This document shows, piece by piece, positions 38,678 through 48,813 of a DNA stretch of 64,000 bases (position 1 is the first letter of the stretch; each line of letters begins with the position of its first letter). The position numbers and the translations under genes are program-made. This stretch comes from Luteimonas granuli (GTDB taxonomy: Bacteria; Pseudomonadota; Gammaproteobacteria; Xanthomonadales; Xanthomonadaceae): NCBI RefSeq assembly GCF_007795095.1, contig NZ_CP042218.1, positions 2,397,001 through 2,461,000 of the forward strand, written 5' to 3'. The notes under the pieces are model-generated. The model saw nothing but the letters and a program-made list of their open reading frames with translations. It was not told the origin of the DNA and searched no databases.

Positions 38678-40657
38678 ATGCTGCAAGCACTCCGAGAAAA
38701 GACCTCCGGCTGGATCGCCGTTGCCATCGTCGCCGTCCTGGCGATCCCGTTCGCGTTCTTCGGGATGGAGCAGTACCTGTTCCAGAACTCCGCGGACTAC
38801 GCGGCGAAGGTCGAGGCGCCACCGTCGTGGTGGCGTTCGGCGCCCGACCTCTGGCCGGTGCGCAAGGCGTTCTGGGTCACGCAGGAGATCTCCACGAACG
38901 ATTTCCGCAACGAGTTCGAGGCTGCGCGGCAGCAGGCGCGCGCCACGCAGGGCGAGGCCTTCGACGCGCGTGCCTTCGAGTCGACGGAGAACAAGCTGCA
39001 GGTGCTCGACGGGCTGATCGACCGTACGGTGCTGGCCCTGGCCGCGCGCAATGCCGGCATCGCCGTGGGCAACAGCCAGGTGCGCGAGGTCGTGGCATCG
39101 ATGCCCGACTTCCAGGTGGACGGTCGCTTCGACCAGCAGCGCTACCAGATGCTGCTGCAGGCGCGGGTCCCGGCCCAGACGCCGCGCCAGCACCAGGAGG
39201 AGATCCGCGAACGTCTGCAGATGGTGATGCTGCCCAGCCGGGTCGCCGGTTCGGCGTTCGTGACCGATGGCCAGGTCGAGCGCACGATGCGGCTGCTGGG
39301 ACAGCAGCGCGACGTGGCGATGGCGCTGGTCCCGGCGCCGGCGCCTGATACCGGCGCGATCGCCGCCGCGGACATCCAGGCCTGGTACGACGCCCACCGC
39401 AGCGAATATCGCGCGCCCGAAGAAGTCTCGATCGAATACGTCGAGATCCTGGGTGATGCGATGCCGGCGCCGGCGCCGCCCGACGAGGCCACGCTGCGCG
39501 CGCGCTACGAACAGGAGAAGGCGCGCTTCGTCGAGCCCGAGCAGCGCCTGGTCTCGCACATCCTGGTCGAGGTGCCTGAGGGTGCGGACGCCGCCACGCG
39601 AGAGGCCGCGAAGGAGCGCGCCGACGGGATCGCCGCCCGCGCACGCGCCGAGGGCGCCGACTTCACGGCGATCGCCGCCGAAACGTCCGATGATGCCGGC
39701 TCCAGGGCCGTGGGCGGCGACCTTGGCTGGCTCGAGCCAGGGATCATGGGTGAGGCCTTCGATGCCGCCGTGCAGGCGGCCGTTCCCGGCGTGGCCACCC
39801 GGCCGGTGTTGACCGACTTCGGCTGGCATGTGCTGCTGGTCCGCCAGGTGCGCGAGGGCAAGGAGGTGCCTTTCGAGGAGGCCCGGGCCGAACTCGCCCA
39901 GGCCGAGGCCGCGATCAGCCGCGAACGTGCCTTCAACGACCTGATCGGCCGCCTCGTGGACCAGGTCTACCGCAACCCCAGCTCGCTGGCCGCGGCCGCG
40001 CGCGAAGCCGGGCTGCCGGTGCAGAAGACCGGCCCGTTCCCGCGTGCTGGCGGTGAAGGCATCGCCGCCAACCCCGCAGTGCAGCGCGCGGCCTTCTCCG
40101 ACGCACTCGTGCAGGACGGCACCGTCAGCGACCCGATCGAGCTGGGCCCCAACCACACCGTGCTGATCCGGGTCACCGCGCACCAGCCCGAGAGGGAGCG
40201 TCCGCTGGCCGAAGTCCGCGGGCAGGTCGTGGCCGCCATCCGCGCCGACCGCGCCGGCAAGGCCGCGCTGGCCGAGGCCGACGCCGCGGTGGCAGACGTG
40301 GCCGGCGGCAAGGCGCTGGCGGAAGTCGCCGAGGCGCGGGGGTGGCAGCACATGGCGATCCCGGACATGCGCCGCGGCATGCCGTTGCCGTCCGTCCAGG
40401 CCAATGAAGCGATCTTCGCGGCGCCCCAGCCGGAGGAAGGCAAGGTCTCGGTGGGCCGCGTGCAGCAGGACGACGGCAGCATCGTGGTGTACGCGATCGC
40501 CGGCGTGGTGCCGGGCGACACCAACGAAGCCAGTGCCCAGGAGCGGGAGATGATCGCGACCCAGCTCATGCGCATGGCCGGCGACGAGGACGCACTGGCC
40601 CTGCTGCGCGGCCTGCGCCAGGGGATGCGGGTGACCACGGTCGAAGCGCGCCTGTAA
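38678..40657 (+). CDS. ppiD: Periplasmic folding chaperone PpiD
   Basis: A 659-aa inner-membrane-anchored chaperone near the Sec translocon. One N-terminal membrane segment (GWIAVAIVAVLAIPFAFFGM, about 11-30), SurA-like N-domain, a parvulin domain in the middle (about 285-385, QRLVSHILVEVP ... GGDLGWLEPGIM ... FGWHVLLVRQV), and a C-terminal domain. The family usually has weak or no isomerase activity. The order lon-hupB-ppiD is typical of gammaproteobacteria, here with two tRNA genes inserted. Confidence 0.95.
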   Translation: MLQALREKTSGWIAVAIVAVLAIPFAFFGMEQYLFQNSADYAAKVEAPPSWWRSAPDLWPVRKAFWVTQEISTNDFRNEFEAARQQARATQGEAFDARAFESTENKLQVLDGLIDRTVLALAARNAGIAVGNSQVREVVASMPDFQVDGRFDQQRYQMLLQARVPAQTPRQHQEEIRERLQMVMLPSRVAGSAFVTDGQVERTMRLLGQQRDVAMALVPAPAPDTGAIAAADIQAWYDAHRSEYRAPEEVSIEYVEILGDAMPAPAPPDEATLRARYEQEKARFVEPEQRLVSHILVEVPEGADAATREAAKERADGIAARARAEGADFTAIAAETSDDAGSRAVGGDLGWLEPGIMGEAFDAAVQAAVPGVATRPVLTDFGWHVLLVRQVREGKEVPFEEARAELAQAEAAISRERAFNDLIGRLVDQVYRNPSSLAAAAREAGLPVQKTGPFPRAGGEGIAANPAVQRAAFSDALVQDGTVSDPIELGPNHTVLIRVTAHQPERERPLAEVRGQVVAAIRADRAGKAALAEADAAVADVAGGKALAEVAEARGWQHMAIPDMRRGMPLPSVQANEAIFAAPQPEEGKVSVGRVQQDDGSIVVYAIAGVVPGDTNEASAQEREMIATQLMRMAGDEDALALLRGLRQGMRVTTVEARL

Positions 40658-40695
40658 CGGCGCCACCGGTCGCCACCCGGGCGGCCTCCGGAATA

Positions 40696-40726
40696 CGAAG
40701 AAGCCCGGCGTTGCCGGGCTTCTTCG
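40696..40726. terminator. Bidirectional terminator between ppiD and fabI
   Basis: A 14-base perfect inverted repeat (40696-40709 with 40713-40726) with a GTT loop. The arms begin CGAAGAAG and end CTTCTTCG, so a partial T-run exists on both strands. It separates the convergent ppiD and fabI. Confidence 0.85.
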
Positions 40727-40769
40727 CATGGATCCGTCGGCTTCCGCCGCCGGGCGGCATGCCGGTCGC

Positions 40770-41582
40770 CTACTCGGCGGCTTCGCCCGCCGGTTCTTCC
40801 AGCCCCGTCATGCTGACGATGTTGTAGCCGGCATCGACATAGGTGACCTCGCCGGTGATGCCCGATGCCAGGTCCGAGCCCAGGAAGGCGGCGACGTTGC
40901 CGACGTCCTCGATGCTCACCGTGCGGCGCAGCGGCGCATGCGACTCGACGTGGCCGAGGATCTTCCGGAAGCCGCCGATGCCCGAGGCCGCCAGGGTCTT
41001 GATCGGGCCGGCCGAGATCGCATTGACGCGGATGCCCTCGGGCCCGAGGTTGTAGGCCAGGTAGCGCATCGTGGCTTCCAGGCTGGCCTTGGCCACGCCC
41101 ATCACGTTGTAGCTGGGGAGGGTGCGCACCGCGCCCAGGTAGGTGAGGGTGAGGATGGAGCCCTTGCGACCCCGCATCAGCGGGCGTGCGCCCTTGGCCA
41201 GCGCCGCCAGCGAGTAGGCCGAGATGTCCTGCGCGATCGCGAACGACTCGCGCGACAGGCCGTCCAGGAACTGGCCGGCGATGGCCTCGCGCGGGGCGAA
41301 GGCGATGGCGTGGACCAGGATGTCGAAACCCTCGGGCCAGTGCTTGCCGAGATCGGCGAACAGCGCGTCGATCTGGGCATCATCGGTGACGTCGAGCGGA
41401 AACGCGGGGCCGCCGCCCAGGCGTGCGGCGACGTCCTCGACGCGCGACCTGAGCTTTTCGTTCTGATAGGTGAAGGCCAGTTCCGCGCCTTCGCGGTGCA
41501 TCGCCTCGGCGATGCCGTTGGCGATCGAGCGCTGGCTGGCGATGCCGGTGATCAGTGCGCGCTTGCCCTGCAGGAATCCCAT
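40770..41582 (-). CDS. fabI: Enoyl-ACP reductase (NADH), FabI
   Basis: A 270-aa short-chain reductase that completes each fatty-acid elongation round; the target of triclosan-type inhibitors in related bacteria. The nucleotide site is [16 protein letters not shown]; the active-site Tyr and Lys lie in [32 protein letters not shown] and [11 protein letters not shown] complete the family pattern. It follows the lytic transglycosylase gene by 30 bases on the same strand. Confidence 0.97.
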   Translation of the reverse strand: MGFLQGKRALITGIASQRSIANGIAEAMHREGAELAFTYQNEKLRSRVEDVAARLGGGPAFPLDVTDDAQIDALFADLGKHWPEGFDILVHAIAFAPREAIAGQFLDGLSRESFAIAQDISAYSLAALAKGARPLMRGRKGSILTLTYLGAVRTLPSYNVMGVAKASLEATMRYLAYNLGPEGIRVNAISAGPIKTLAASGIGGFRKILGHVESHAPLRRTVSIEDVGNVAAFLGSDLASGITGEVTYVDAGYNIVSMTGLEEPAGEAAE

Positions 41583-41612
41583 GGTGGTGTTCGACTCGAT
41601 GGAAGGAGCGGG

Positions 41613-42611
41613 CTAGTTTGCCATGGTCGCCGCGGCCGGGACCGCGGTGGCGCCGGCCGGCACCAGGATCGACTGGCGGGCCGTGCCCCCGCGGTGCGCA
41701 GGGTTGAGCCTCTTCAGGCGCGCCGGATCCAGCCCGTTGCGCCGCGCGTAGCTCTCCAGGCCGGCCGACTCGCCGGTGAGCTCGACCGCGACCAGGCGGG
41801 ACACCGGGCGGTCGAGCGCCCGCGTCCATTCGGCGTCGCCGCCTGCCTCCATCATCAGGCACGAGAGCGCATGCAGCTTGCGCACGTAGGCCCGGGTGGA
41901 GCGCGAGAGGCTCTCCAGCGCCTGGGGCTGCGCGTCGGCGGGCCGTTGGCCGTGGCGCCGCAACGCACCGAGCACCCGGTACTCGCCGGCGTTGAACGCC
42001 ATCACCGCCAGGCGCCAGTCGCCGGCGAACATGCCGTGCAGGGTCTTGAGGTAGCGCACTGCCGCACGGGTGGCGTCCACCGGCGAAAGACGGCCGTCGT
42101 ACCCGCCGCGGATCGGAACGTCGTGGTTGCGCGCGGTGGCGGCGATGAACTGCCACAGCCCGGCGGGCCCGCTTGCACTGCGCGCGCCGGGGCGATAGCC
42201 GCTCTCCACGAACGGGATCAGCGCATATTCGGTGGGCAGGTGCGCGCTGCGCAGCGCCTCGACCACGTAGCCGAACAAGGGCAGCACCTCGCCCTCGCCG
42301 GAGGCGAGCTGCCGGGGCACGTGGGCGTAGTGGGCGCGCCAGCGCGGGCTGGCGTCTTCGCAGCCGGGCTGGGCCAGGCCTTCGACGAAGCGGTCATAGA
42401 TGGCGGCGCCGCTGGTGGCCTGCGGCGGCGCCGGAATGGCGGCCGCTTGTCCGGCAGGCGGCGAGGCGCCGGGCATCACGCTCCCGACATCCGGCGGGGG
42501 AGCGGCGCCTTCGCCGGCGTCCGGCGAGGGCGGGGTTCCGATCGCCCCCACCGGGCCTGCGGCGAGCGCCAGCATCAGCGCCAGCGCCGCCACGGCGGGG
42601 CGCGCGCTCAT
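41613..42611 (-). CDS. MltD-like membrane-bound lytic transglycosylase
   Basis: A 332-aa exported protein. Signal peptide [19 protein letters not shown], then a Pro/Ala-rich linker. The SLT family 1 domain has the catalytic Glu in [19 protein letters not shown] and the downstream [28 protein letters not shown]. The C-terminal 70 residues have one LysM-like peptidoglycan-binding repeat ([19 protein letters not shown]). It cleaves peptidoglycan glycan strands. No lipobox Cys was found, so it may be soluble or anchored by an uncleaved signal. It overlaps gloB by four bases (ATGA). Confidence 0.88.
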   Translation of the reverse strand: MSARPAVAALALMLALAAGPVGAIGTPPSPDAGEGAAPPPDVGSVMPGASPPAGQAAAIPAPPQATSGAAIYDRFVEGLAQPGCEDASPRWRAHYAHVPRQLASGEGEVLPLFGYVVEALRSAHLPTEYALIPFVESGYRPGARSASGPAGLWQFIAATARNHDVPIRGGYDGRLSPVDATRAAVRYLKTLHGMFAGDWRLAVMAFNAGEYRVLGALRRHGQRPADAQPQALESLSRSTRAYVRKLHALSCLMMEAGGDAEWTRALDRPVSRLVAVELTGESAGLESYARRNGLDPARLKRLNPAHRGGTARQSILVPAGATAVPAAATMAN

Positions 42612-43378
42612 GCGCGGAATCCGTCTTTCCAGCGCCGCAGCGCGGCGAAGGCGTCGACCCGGGACAGCGCCTGGTTGCCGGCCCAGGCGGCGATCGACGC
42701 GCGGACGGCGGGCGCGTCCACGCGCAGGAAGGGGTTGCAGGCGCGCTCGTCGGCGAGCGCCACGGGAAGCGTGGGCAGGGCGTGTTCGCGCATGGTCCTC
42801 ACCTCTTCGCTGCGGCGCGCGAGCGCCGGATTGTCGGGGTCGACCGCCCGTGCGAAGGCGGCATTCGACTGCGTGTACTCGTGCCCGCAGCACACCAGGG
42901 TGTCGTCGGGCAGGGCCGCCAGCCGGTCGAGCGAGGCCAGCATCTGGGCCGGCGTGCCTTCGAACAGGCGGCCGCAGCCGAGACTGAACAACGCATCGCC
43001 GCAGAACAGGAGGCCATTGCCGTAGAAGGCGATGTGGCTCGCGGTATGGCCGGGCACGGCGATCACCTGGAAGTCGCGTCCGGCGGCCTCGATCCGCGCG
43101 CCCTCGGCGACGCGCTCGGTGGCCACCGCGATGCGCTCGTCCTCCGGTGCGACCACCCGGAGTCCGGGCCAGCGCTCGCGAAGTGTCGCCACGCCGCCGA
43201 TGTGGTCGTTGTGGTGATGGGTCAGCAGTACCGCATCGGGTCGCCAGCCGCCGGCGTCGGCGGCCGCCAGCACCGGCGCCGCATCGCCCGGATCGACGAT
43301 CACCGTGCCGCGTCCCCCGCCGGCGGGCAGCATCCAGATGTAGTTGTCGGCGAACGCCGGAATCGGGGCGGGAGTCAT
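42608..43378 (-). CDS. gloB: Hydroxyacylglutathione hydrolase (glyoxalase II)
   Basis: A 256-aa metallo-beta-lactamase-fold enzyme that hydrolyses S-lactoylglutathione in methylglyoxal detoxification. The metal motif [10 protein letters not shown], the later ligands in VPGHTAS and [17 protein letters not shown], and CCGHEYT are present; the C-terminal helical domain has the glutathione-binding residues (NPFLRVD). It heads gloB-mltD-fabI. It is divergent from the methyltransferase gene, the same order as in enterobacteria (gloB, yafS, rnhA, dnaQ). Confidence 0.95.
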   Translation of the reverse strand: MTPAPIPAFADNYIWMLPAGGGRGTVIVDPGDAAPVLAAADAGGWRPDAVLLTHHHNDHIGGVATLRERWPGLRVVAPEDERIAVATERVAEGARIEAAGRDFQVIAVPGHTASHIAFYGNGLLFCGDALFSLGCGRLFEGTPAQMLASLDRLAALPDDTLVCCGHEYTQSNAAFARAVDPDNPALARRSEEVRTMREHALPTLPVALADERACNPFLRVDAPAVRASIAAWAGNQALSRVDAFAALRRWKDGFRA

Positions 43379-43409
43379 GCGCTGGGAGCGTGCCGGCGGC
43401 CGGGCCGTC

Positions 43410-43415
43410 TAGAAT
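43410..43415 (+). promoter_or_regulatory. Predicted -10 giving a leaderless methyltransferase mRNA
   Basis: TAGAAT ends seven bases before the ATG at 43423. Transcription would begin at or one base before the start codon, and no Shine-Dalgarno site precedes it. Confidence 0.5.
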
Positions 43416-43422
43416 GGCGACC

Positions 43423-44082
43423 ATGCCGCTCCCTTCCCACCCCGGTCAACCCGACGCAGCCCAGGCCTGGTTCGCGTCCAGCGAGGGTGCGATGGTGCTG
43501 GACAGCGAGCAGGACGTGGTTGCGAGCGCCCTCGAGGAGCGCCCGGCCCAGCCATGGCTGTGGCTGGCGCCACTCCCGCCCGCACGGCGTTCCGCGGCTC
43601 CGGGGCGCGGGCTGGTGCTCCATCCACGCGGGGGCCGGTTCGACGGCGAAGTGGTCTGCGGCCTGCCGCTGCCGCTGCCCAGCGAAACCTTCGGCACGGT
43701 GGTGCTGCAGCATGTGGGCACCGCGGACCCTCGCGGCACCGGGCTGCTGGAGGAGGTCGAGCGCGTGCTTCTGCCCGGAGGGAGGGTGCTGCTCTTCGCA
43801 CTGAATCCGCTGTCGCCCTACCGCTGGCGCTGGCGCGGACACGGGCTCAGCGCCGCCGAGCCGCTGTCGTGGCGCCGCCTGCTGCGCCGGGTGGGACTGG
43901 ATCCGGGCGCCGTCTCCGAGGGCATCGGGCCGCGCTGGGAGCCGATGGTCGACCGGCGGCGCCAGAGTGGCGCCGGCCTGCGCGCCGCCTATCTGCTCCG
44001 CGCCGACAAGCGCAGCCTGCCGCTCACTCCCGTCCGCCGGCGGCGCTTGCTGCCCGTGTCTCCCGGGGCCGCGACCGCATGA
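43423..44082 (+). CDS. YafS-like SAM-dependent methyltransferase domain protein
   Basis: A 219-aa protein whose middle matches a class I methyltransferase core: [16 protein letters not shown], then [28 protein letters not shown]. The first half is short and lacks an obvious glycine-rich SAM motif, so activity is uncertain. Substrate unknown. ATG at 43414 is an alternative start but overlaps the predicted -10. It sits between gloB and rnhA like yafS of E. coli, and overlaps rnhA by four bases. Confidence 0.8.
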   Translation: MPLPSHPGQPDAAQAWFASSEGAMVLDSEQDVVASALEERPAQPWLWLAPLPPARRSAAPGRGLVLHPRGGRFDGEVVCGLPLPLPSETFGTVVLQHVGTADPRGTGLLEEVERVLLPGGRVLLFALNPLSPYRWRWRGHGLSAAEPLSWRRLLRRVGLDPGAVSEGIGPRWEPMVDRRRQSGAGLRAAYLLRADKRSLPLTPVRRRRLLPVSPGAATA

Positions 44083-44528
44083 AGGCGGTCGAGGTGCATA
44101 CCGACGGGGCCTGCCTCGGCAACCCCGGCCCCGGCGGTTGGGCCGCGCTGCTGCGCTACGGCGCGCGCGAGCGCGAACTGGTGGGCGGCGAGGTCCTGAC
44201 CACCAACAACCGCATGGAGCTGACGGCGGCCATCGTCGCCCTGGAAACGCTGAGCGAGGCCTGCGAGGTCACGCTGCACACCGACTCGCAGTACGTGCGC
44301 CAGGGCATCACCGAATGGATGCGCAACTGGGTCCGTCGCGGCTGGAAGACCGCCGCCGGGGCCCCGGTGAAGAACCGCGACCTGTGGGAGCGCCTGCACG
44401 CCGCCGCCGGCCGCCACGTGATCGAGTGGCGTTGGGTCAGGGGGCATTCGGGGGATCCCGACAACGAGCGGGTCGACAGCCTGGCGCGCGCCGAAGCCCT
44501 GAGGTTCAAGGCCACGATGCCCCGCTGA
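44079..44528 (+). CDS. rnhA: Ribonuclease HI
   Basis: A 149-aa nuclease that removes RNA from RNA-DNA hybrids. All four catalytic residues are seen: Asp in [14 protein letters not shown], Glu in NNRMELTAA, Asp in [10 protein letters not shown], and Asp in [13 protein letters not shown] with the helper His in RGHSG. The ATG overlaps the stop of the previous gene. dnaQ lies 81 bases downstream on the same strand; in enterobacteria the pair is divergent. Confidence 0.97.
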   Translation: MKAVEVHTDGACLGNPGPGGWAALLRYGARERELVGGEVLTTNNRMELTAAIVALETLSEACEVTLHTDSQYVRQGITEWMRNWVRRGWKTAAGAPVKNRDLWERLHAAAGRHVIEWRWVRGHSGDPDNERVDSLARAEALRFKATMPR

Positions 44529-44609
44529 GCCGCCGGCCGCACACGGAGGACGCGATCCTCGCAGATCCTCTCCGACCCGACCAGACCCCCTCCAACCACG
44601 ACCACGACC

Positions 44610-45353
44610 ATGCGCCAGATCGTCCTCGACACCGAAACCACCGGCCTGGAATGGCGCAAGGGCAACCGCGTCGTCGAGATCGGCTGCGTGGAGCTGTTCG
44701 AGCGCCGGCCGACCGGGCGGACCTGGCACCGCTACATCCACCCCGAACGCGAGTTCGAACCCGGGGCACAGGAAGTCACCGGCCTGACCCTGGAGTTCCT
44801 GGCCGACAAGCCGAAGTTCGCGGCGATCGCCGACGAGTTCCTCGCGTTCATTGCCGGCGCCGAGCTGGTGATCCACAACGCGGCCTTCGACGTCGGCTTC
44901 CTCGACAACGAGCTGTCGCTGCTCGACGGCGCTCACGGCCGGATCGGCGACCACGCACGGGTCCTGGATTCGCTCGAGCTCGCCCGCCAGCGCTTCCCCG
45001 GCCAGCGCAATTCGCTTGATGCGCTGTGCCGCCGCCTGGGCGTGGACAACGCGCACCGCCAGCTGCATGGCGCACTGCTCGACGCGCAGCTGCTGGCCGA
45101 GGTCTACCTGGCGCTGACCGCGGGGCAGACCGAGCTCGGCCTGGCGGGTCCGTCCGCGCCGGAACCGGCCATGGTGCGCATCGACCGGCCGCGGGCGGAC
45201 GCGTTCGCGCCGCGGCCGCGGGTGTCCGTGCCCGCCGCGGAGCTCGCTGCGCACCAGGCCCGCGTGGACGCGATCCGGGGCCGCGCAGGCAAGGCGCTGT
45301 GGGACGAGGCGGAAGGAGAGCCGGAAGTCGAGCTGGTCGCCGGCGGAGCTTGA
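44610..45353 (+). CDS. dnaQ: DNA polymerase III epsilon subunit (proofreading)
   Basis: A 247-aa 3'-5' exonuclease. Exo I is LDTETTGLEW, Exo II HNAAFDVGFLDNEL, and Exo III HGALLDAQLLAEVYLAL, all intact. The C-terminal 60 residues (from about 185) form the segment that binds the alpha subunit, here with a GRAGKALWDEAE end. The start is the first ATG with a purine-poor upstream region. Confidence 0.96.
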   Translation: MRQIVLDTETTGLEWRKGNRVVEIGCVELFERRPTGRTWHRYIHPEREFEPGAQEVTGLTLEFLADKPKFAAIADEFLAFIAGAELVIHNAAFDVGFLDNELSLLDGAHGRIGDHARVLDSLELARQRFPGQRNSLDALCRRLGVDNAHRQLHGALLDAQLLAEVYLALTAGQTELGLAGPSAPEPAMVRIDRPRADAFAPRPRVSVPAAELAAHQARVDAIRGRAGKALWDEAEGEPEVELVAGGA

Positions 45354-45386
45354 GACCGGGCTCGTCGCTGCAGCGGCGACCTCCGC

Positions 45387-46091
45387 TCAGTGGCGGCGCA
45401 CCAGGACCACGGTGACGTTGTCCGAGCCGCCGCCGTCCAGCGCGGCGGCGACCAGGCCGTCCACGCACTCCTGCGCGCTGCACTCGGCATGGGCGAGCAC
45501 GCGCGCGATCGTGCCATCGTCGACCTCTTCGGTCAGGCCATCGCTGCACAGCAGCAGCTGCGTGCCCGGCGCCAGTTCGCCGGACATGGTCTCGACGTTG
45601 AGCGCCTGCGGATCGGTCACGCCCAGGGCCTGGGTGACCACGTTGCGCTGCGGGTGGCTGCGCGCCTGGTCCACGCTGATCACGCCCTGGGTGATCAGCT
45701 CCTGTACGTAGCTGTGGTCCTGCGTCAGCTGCGCCAGCTTCCCGTCGCGCCAGAGATAGACCCGGCTGTCGCCGACCCAGGCCACTTCGAAACGGTTGCC
45801 GCTGATGCGCGCGGCGACCACCGTGGTGCCCATGGGCAGGGCGTCCTGGCGCCTGTGCGAGGCGCTGATGATCTCTTCGTCCGCGATGCGGATGGCCTGG
45901 GCGAGCGGGGTGCCCTGGCGGGTCTCGCGCACGATCGCCTCGCGCGCCAGCGCGCTGGCGACCTCGCCGTACTCGTGTCCGCCCATGCCGTCGGCCACCA
46001 GCCAGAGACCGAGCTCGCTGTCGCCGTAGTACGTGTCTTCGTTCAGCTCGCGACGCAGGCCGACATGAGTGAGGTGGCCGAATTCGATCAT
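45387..46091 (-). CDS. PP2C-family serine/threonine protein phosphatase
   Basis: A 234-aa metal-dependent phosphatase. Motifs: RELNEDTYY, LVADGMGGHEYGEVAS (metal-binding Asp-Gly), GTTVVAARI, VAWVGDSRVYLWRDG, LLLCSDGLTEEV and SDNVTVVLV. No membrane segment or kinase neighbour is present. Related proteins oppose a Ser/Thr kinase in type VI secretion or cell-wall control; no such link is seen here. Convergent with dnaQ. Confidence 0.93.
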   Translation of the reverse strand: MIEFGHLTHVGLRRELNEDTYYGDSELGLWLVADGMGGHEYGEVASALAREAIVRETRQGTPLAQAIRIADEEIISASHRRQDALPMGTTVVAARISGNRFEVAWVGDSRVYLWRDGKLAQLTQDHSYVQELITQGVISVDQARSHPQRNVVTQALGVTDPQALNVETMSGELAPGTQLLLCSDGLTEEVDDGTIARVLAHAECSAQECVDGLVAAALDGGGSDNVTVVLVRRH

Positions 46092-46261
46092 GCGCGGGCC
46101 GCGGCGGTTCCCGGGAGGGCTGTACGGATGAACGGTGCCGGCGGGCGGGAAGGGTCAGCGGGCATGCGGTGCGGGCGGTGCGGGCGCGGGTGGCGTGGCC
46201 GGATGATCGCATACAGCCCGCCGGATACGCGAAACGCCCCGTTCGGGGCGCTTTGCGTATC

Positions 46262-46352
46262 TGGCGGAGAGGGAGGGATTCGAACCCTCGAGGCGCTATA
46301 AACGCCTGCCTGATTTCGAGTCAGGTACATTCAACCACTCTGCCACCTCTCC
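46262..46352 (-). tRNA. tRNA-Ser (anticodon CGA)
   Basis: A class II tRNA of 91 bases with encoded CCA. Acceptor GGAGAGG pairs with CCTCTCC; CGA lies in the loop of CCTGACTCGAAATCAGG; the variable arm (CAGGCGTTTATAGCGCCTC) is long as in serine tRNAs. It reads UCG. Confidence 0.96.
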
Positions 46353-46456
46353 GGTGGTCCCGGCCGCTGGGGCCGGGGGGCGCAATGATACGGGGCGGCG
46401 GCAGGCCCGACAAGGCGAGGGCGTAGACTGTAGGTCCCTTCACGCCGCCCGTGACC

Positions 46457-46861
46457 ATGTCCGAGATTTCCGTCCCCGTGTCCTTCGGCGAGCTGCTCGA
46501 CAAGATCGCCATCCTCCAGATCAAGTCCGAGCGCATGACCGATCCGGCGAAGCTGGCCAACGTCCGCAACGAGCTGTCGGCGCTGGAGAAGGCCTGGATG
46601 GCCCATCCCGCGGCCGGGAAGGACATCGCCCGTCTGCGCGCCGAACTCAAGGCGGTCAACGAGCGGCTGTGGGTGATCGAGGACGAGGTCCGGCTGAAGG
46701 AGAAGGCGCAGGCCTTCGACGCGAAGTTCGTCCGGCTCGCGCGCAGCGTCTATGTGCAGAACGACGAGCGTGCCCGGCTGAAGAAGGAGATCAACCTGGC
46801 CCTGGGCTCGGGCTACGTCGAGGAGAAGTCCTACCAGGACTACGGCGCCGGGCCGGCCTGA
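46457..46861 (+). CDS. Small helical protein, DUF6165-like
   Basis: A 134-aa highly charged helical protein (MSEISVPVSFGELLDKIAIL, then long amphipathic helices with ERM and EKAQ patterns) that resembles the DUF6165 group, whose members often sit beside LPS or glycosyltransferase genes. No enzymatic motif is seen. A GTG six bases upstream is a possible alternative start. A TAGACT -10 (46424-46429) lies 27 bases before the ATG. Its neighbours are a heptosyltransferase-like gene and KDO kinase, which fits an LPS-related context. Confidence 0.75.
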   Translation: MSEISVPVSFGELLDKIAILQIKSERMTDPAKLANVRNELSALEKAWMAHPAAGKDIARLRAELKAVNERLWVIEDEVRLKEKAQAFDAKFVRLARSVYVQNDERARLKKEINLALGSGYVEEKSYQDYGAGPA

Positions 46862-46889
46862 GCCCCCGCCAGCCTTCCGCCACCTGCAG

Positions 46890-46955
46890 GGAGCAGCTCA
46901 GCTGCGACCCCGATGGGCGAGGACCCCGCACGGAGGTCGCAGCTGTAGCTGCTCC
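46890..46955. repeat. REP-like paired palindrome, copy 2
   Basis: An arm of 20 bases at 46890-46909 (GGAGCAGCTC... to ...CGACC) pairs with 46935-46955 (GGTCGCAGCT... to ...CTCC) around a 25-base spacer, with a one-base bulge. The layout and GGAGCxGCT...AGCxGCGA core match the element at 7090-7146. It lies between the convergent DUF6165 and GT9 genes. Confidence 0.7.
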
Positions 46956-46971
46956 TACGGACGGGGGCGGG

Positions 46972-48057
46972 TCAGCGCGGATGGTCGGCGCGGTAGCGCT
47001 CGAAGGCGCCGATGGCGTCGTCCACGGTGATCAGATCCATCACGCCCTCGCGTTCGATCTTCGTGCCCCAGCGCAGCTCCGCCCCGGGCCTGCCGAGGAA
47101 GCGGCGGGCCGCGGCGTCGTAGCGGTCCACGCAATAGCGGCGGTCGGAGTAGGGCCCGCTGCGCGCCGGATCGGTCGCGGCGTGCAGGCCCAGCACCTTC
47201 GTGCCCATGGCGTTGGCGATGTGGGTGGGGCCCGAGTCGGGGGTCATCACCAGGTCCGCGCGTTCGAGCAGGGCCGGCAGCTGCTTCAGGGTGTCCTTGC
47301 CCACCAGGTCCAGCAAGGGCACGCCGGCGGCGGCGAGGATGGCGTCGGCGGTGTCGCGCTCCAGCCGGCTGCGGCCGCCGCACAGCACCACCCGCCAGCC
47401 CTGCGCCACTGCATGTGCGGCCACGGCGGCGTTGCGGTCGGCGGCCCAGTTCCGCAACGGATGGCTGGAGCAGGGCGATACCACGAGCGTCGGCCGGCCG
47501 TCGTCCGGCCACTGCGCGCGCGCCCATTCGCGGGCGTCGCCGGGCACCGGCAGATTCCATTCGACCCGGTCCTGGTGCAGGCCGAGGGGGCGCGCGAAGG
47601 CGCCGAGCACATCGAGCACATGGGCGCCGGCAGCGGCCGGGATCCGTTCGTTGACGAACAGGCCGTGCAGCTCCTTCGAGCGCGCACGGTCGTAGCCGAT
47701 GCGCCGCCGGGCGCGGACCGCGCGCGAGAGCAGGTTGGCGCGCAGCGCCAGCTGCATCAGCAGCAGGGCGTCGAAGTCGCGCCCGGCGAGTTCCCGTCGG
47801 AGGGCGCGCATTCCTTCGCGGCCGGTCTTCTTGTCGTAGACCACGAACTCCACGCCCGGCAGGCCCTCGAGCAGGCGCTGCTCGCCCTTGCCGATGATCC
47901 AGGTGAGTGCCACGTCCGGCCATGCCCGCCGCAGCGTGTGCACCAGGGGCAGGACATGGGTGACGTCGCCCAGCGCGGACAGGCGCAGCAGGCAGATCGA
48001 ACGCGGGGGAGCGGTATCAGGCTGCGACAAGCTTGCTAGACTCGGTTGAATGGCCAT
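46972..48057 (-). CDS. Heptosyltransferase-like glycosyltransferase, family 9
   Basis: A 361-aa GT-B fold enzyme of the ADP-heptose:LPS heptosyltransferase family, which builds the inner LPS core at the cytoplasmic face of the inner membrane. [19 protein letters not shown] at the N-terminus, [37 protein letters not shown], and the donor-binding [23 protein letters not shown] are typical. The start is uncertain: ATG at 48057 overlaps the divergent kdkA start, while TTG at 48030 also fits. The neighbour is KDO kinase, supporting an LPS-core role. Confidence 0.9.
   Translation of the reverse strand: MAIQPSLASLSQPDTAPPRSICLLRLSALGDVTHVLPLVHTLRRAWPDVALTWIIGKGEQRLLEGLPGVEFVVYDKKTGREGMRALRRELAGRDFDALLLMQLALRANLLSRAVRARRRIGYDRARSKELHGLFVNERIPAAAGAHVLDVLGAFARPLGLHQDRVEWNLPVPGDAREWARAQWPDDGRPTLVVSPCSSHPLRNWAADRNAAVAAHAVAQGWRVVLCGGRSRLERDTADAILAAAGVPLLDLVGKDTLKQLPALLERADLVMTPDSGPTHIANAMGTKVLGLHAATDPARSGPYSDRRYCVDRYDAAARRFLGRPGAELRWGTKIEREGVMDLITVDDAIGAFERYRADHPR
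48037..48042 (+). promoter_or_regulatory. Predicted -10 giving a leaderless kdkA mRNA
   Basis: TAGACT ends seven bases before the kdkA ATG (48050). No ribosome-binding site separates them. Confidence 0.45.
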
Positions 48058-48811
48058 TTTCGATGCCACCGAGAGCCTGACGCCGTTCCGCGCCGGACCC
48101 GGCGGGGGCGGGTTCGGCTCGATTCTGTTCGACCTGACGCAGCTGCGGCAAGCCGACCCGCGCTGGTTCGAGCCCGAGGCCTGGGGCGCGCGCGCCACGC
48201 CGGTATCGGGCAGCGGTCGCGGCGGGGCCTGGTACATCGACGACACCAGCCACGGTCCCTGCGTGCTGCGCCACTATCTGCGCGGCGGCCTGGTTGCCGC
48301 GCTCAGCCGCGACCGCCATCTCTGGCGGGGCGTGGACCGGGTACGCAGCTTCGCCGAGTTCCGCCTGCTGCGCGAGCTGGGCAAGCGCGGGCTGCCGGTG
48401 CCACAGCCGATCGCCGCCTCCTATCTCCGCACTGGCGCCACCTACCGTGCCGCGATCCTGATGGAGCGGCTGGTCGATGTGCGTTCGCTCGCGGACCGCG
48501 CGGCCGCGGATCCGGCCGGCGTCCCCTGGGAGGAGACCGGCCGCCTGATCGCGCGCTTCCATCGCGAGGGGCTCGACCACGCCGACCTCAATGCCCACAA
48601 CATCCTCTACGACGCCACGGGCAAGGGTTGGCTGATCGACTTCGACCGCAGCCGGATGCACATCCCGGAGACCGCCTGGCGCATGCGCAACCTGGCGCGT
48701 CTCGAGCGTTCGCTGCTGAAGCTCCGCGGGGGACGCAGCGAAGACCAGGTGCGCGAGGATTTCGCACGCCTGCGTAGCGGCTACGACCGGCAGTGGGAAC
48801 GGGGCATCTGA
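48050..48811 (+). CDS. kdkA: 3-deoxy-D-manno-octulosonic acid kinase
   Basis: A 253-aa kinase-like fold protein that phosphorylates KDO in lipid A-core. It has [15 protein letters not shown], the ATP/phosphate loop region [12 protein letters not shown], the catalytic [12 protein letters not shown] and the metal DFDRSRMH. Inner-membrane-associated cytoplasmic enzyme. It is divergent from the GT9 gene, with start codons on opposite strands sharing the 8-base palindrome ATGGCCAT. The next gene starts two bases after its stop. Confidence 0.94.
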   Translation: MAIFDATESLTPFRAGPGGGGFGSILFDLTQLRQADPRWFEPEAWGARATPVSGSGRGGAWYIDDTSHGPCVLRHYLRGGLVAALSRDRHLWRGVDRVRSFAEFRLLRELGKRGLPVPQPIAASYLRTGATYRAAILMERLVDVRSLADRAAADPAGVPWEETGRLIARFHREGLDHADLNAHNILYDATGKGWLIDFDRSRMHIPETAWRMRNLARLERSLLKLRGGRSEDQVREDFARLRSGYDRQWERGI

Positions 48812-48813
48812 GC

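Noticed and set aside
45364-45380. Palindrome GTCGCTGCAGCGGCGAC between dnaQ and the PP2C gene
   Set aside because: Short and without a T-run; probably chance in GC-rich sequence or a decayed REP arm.
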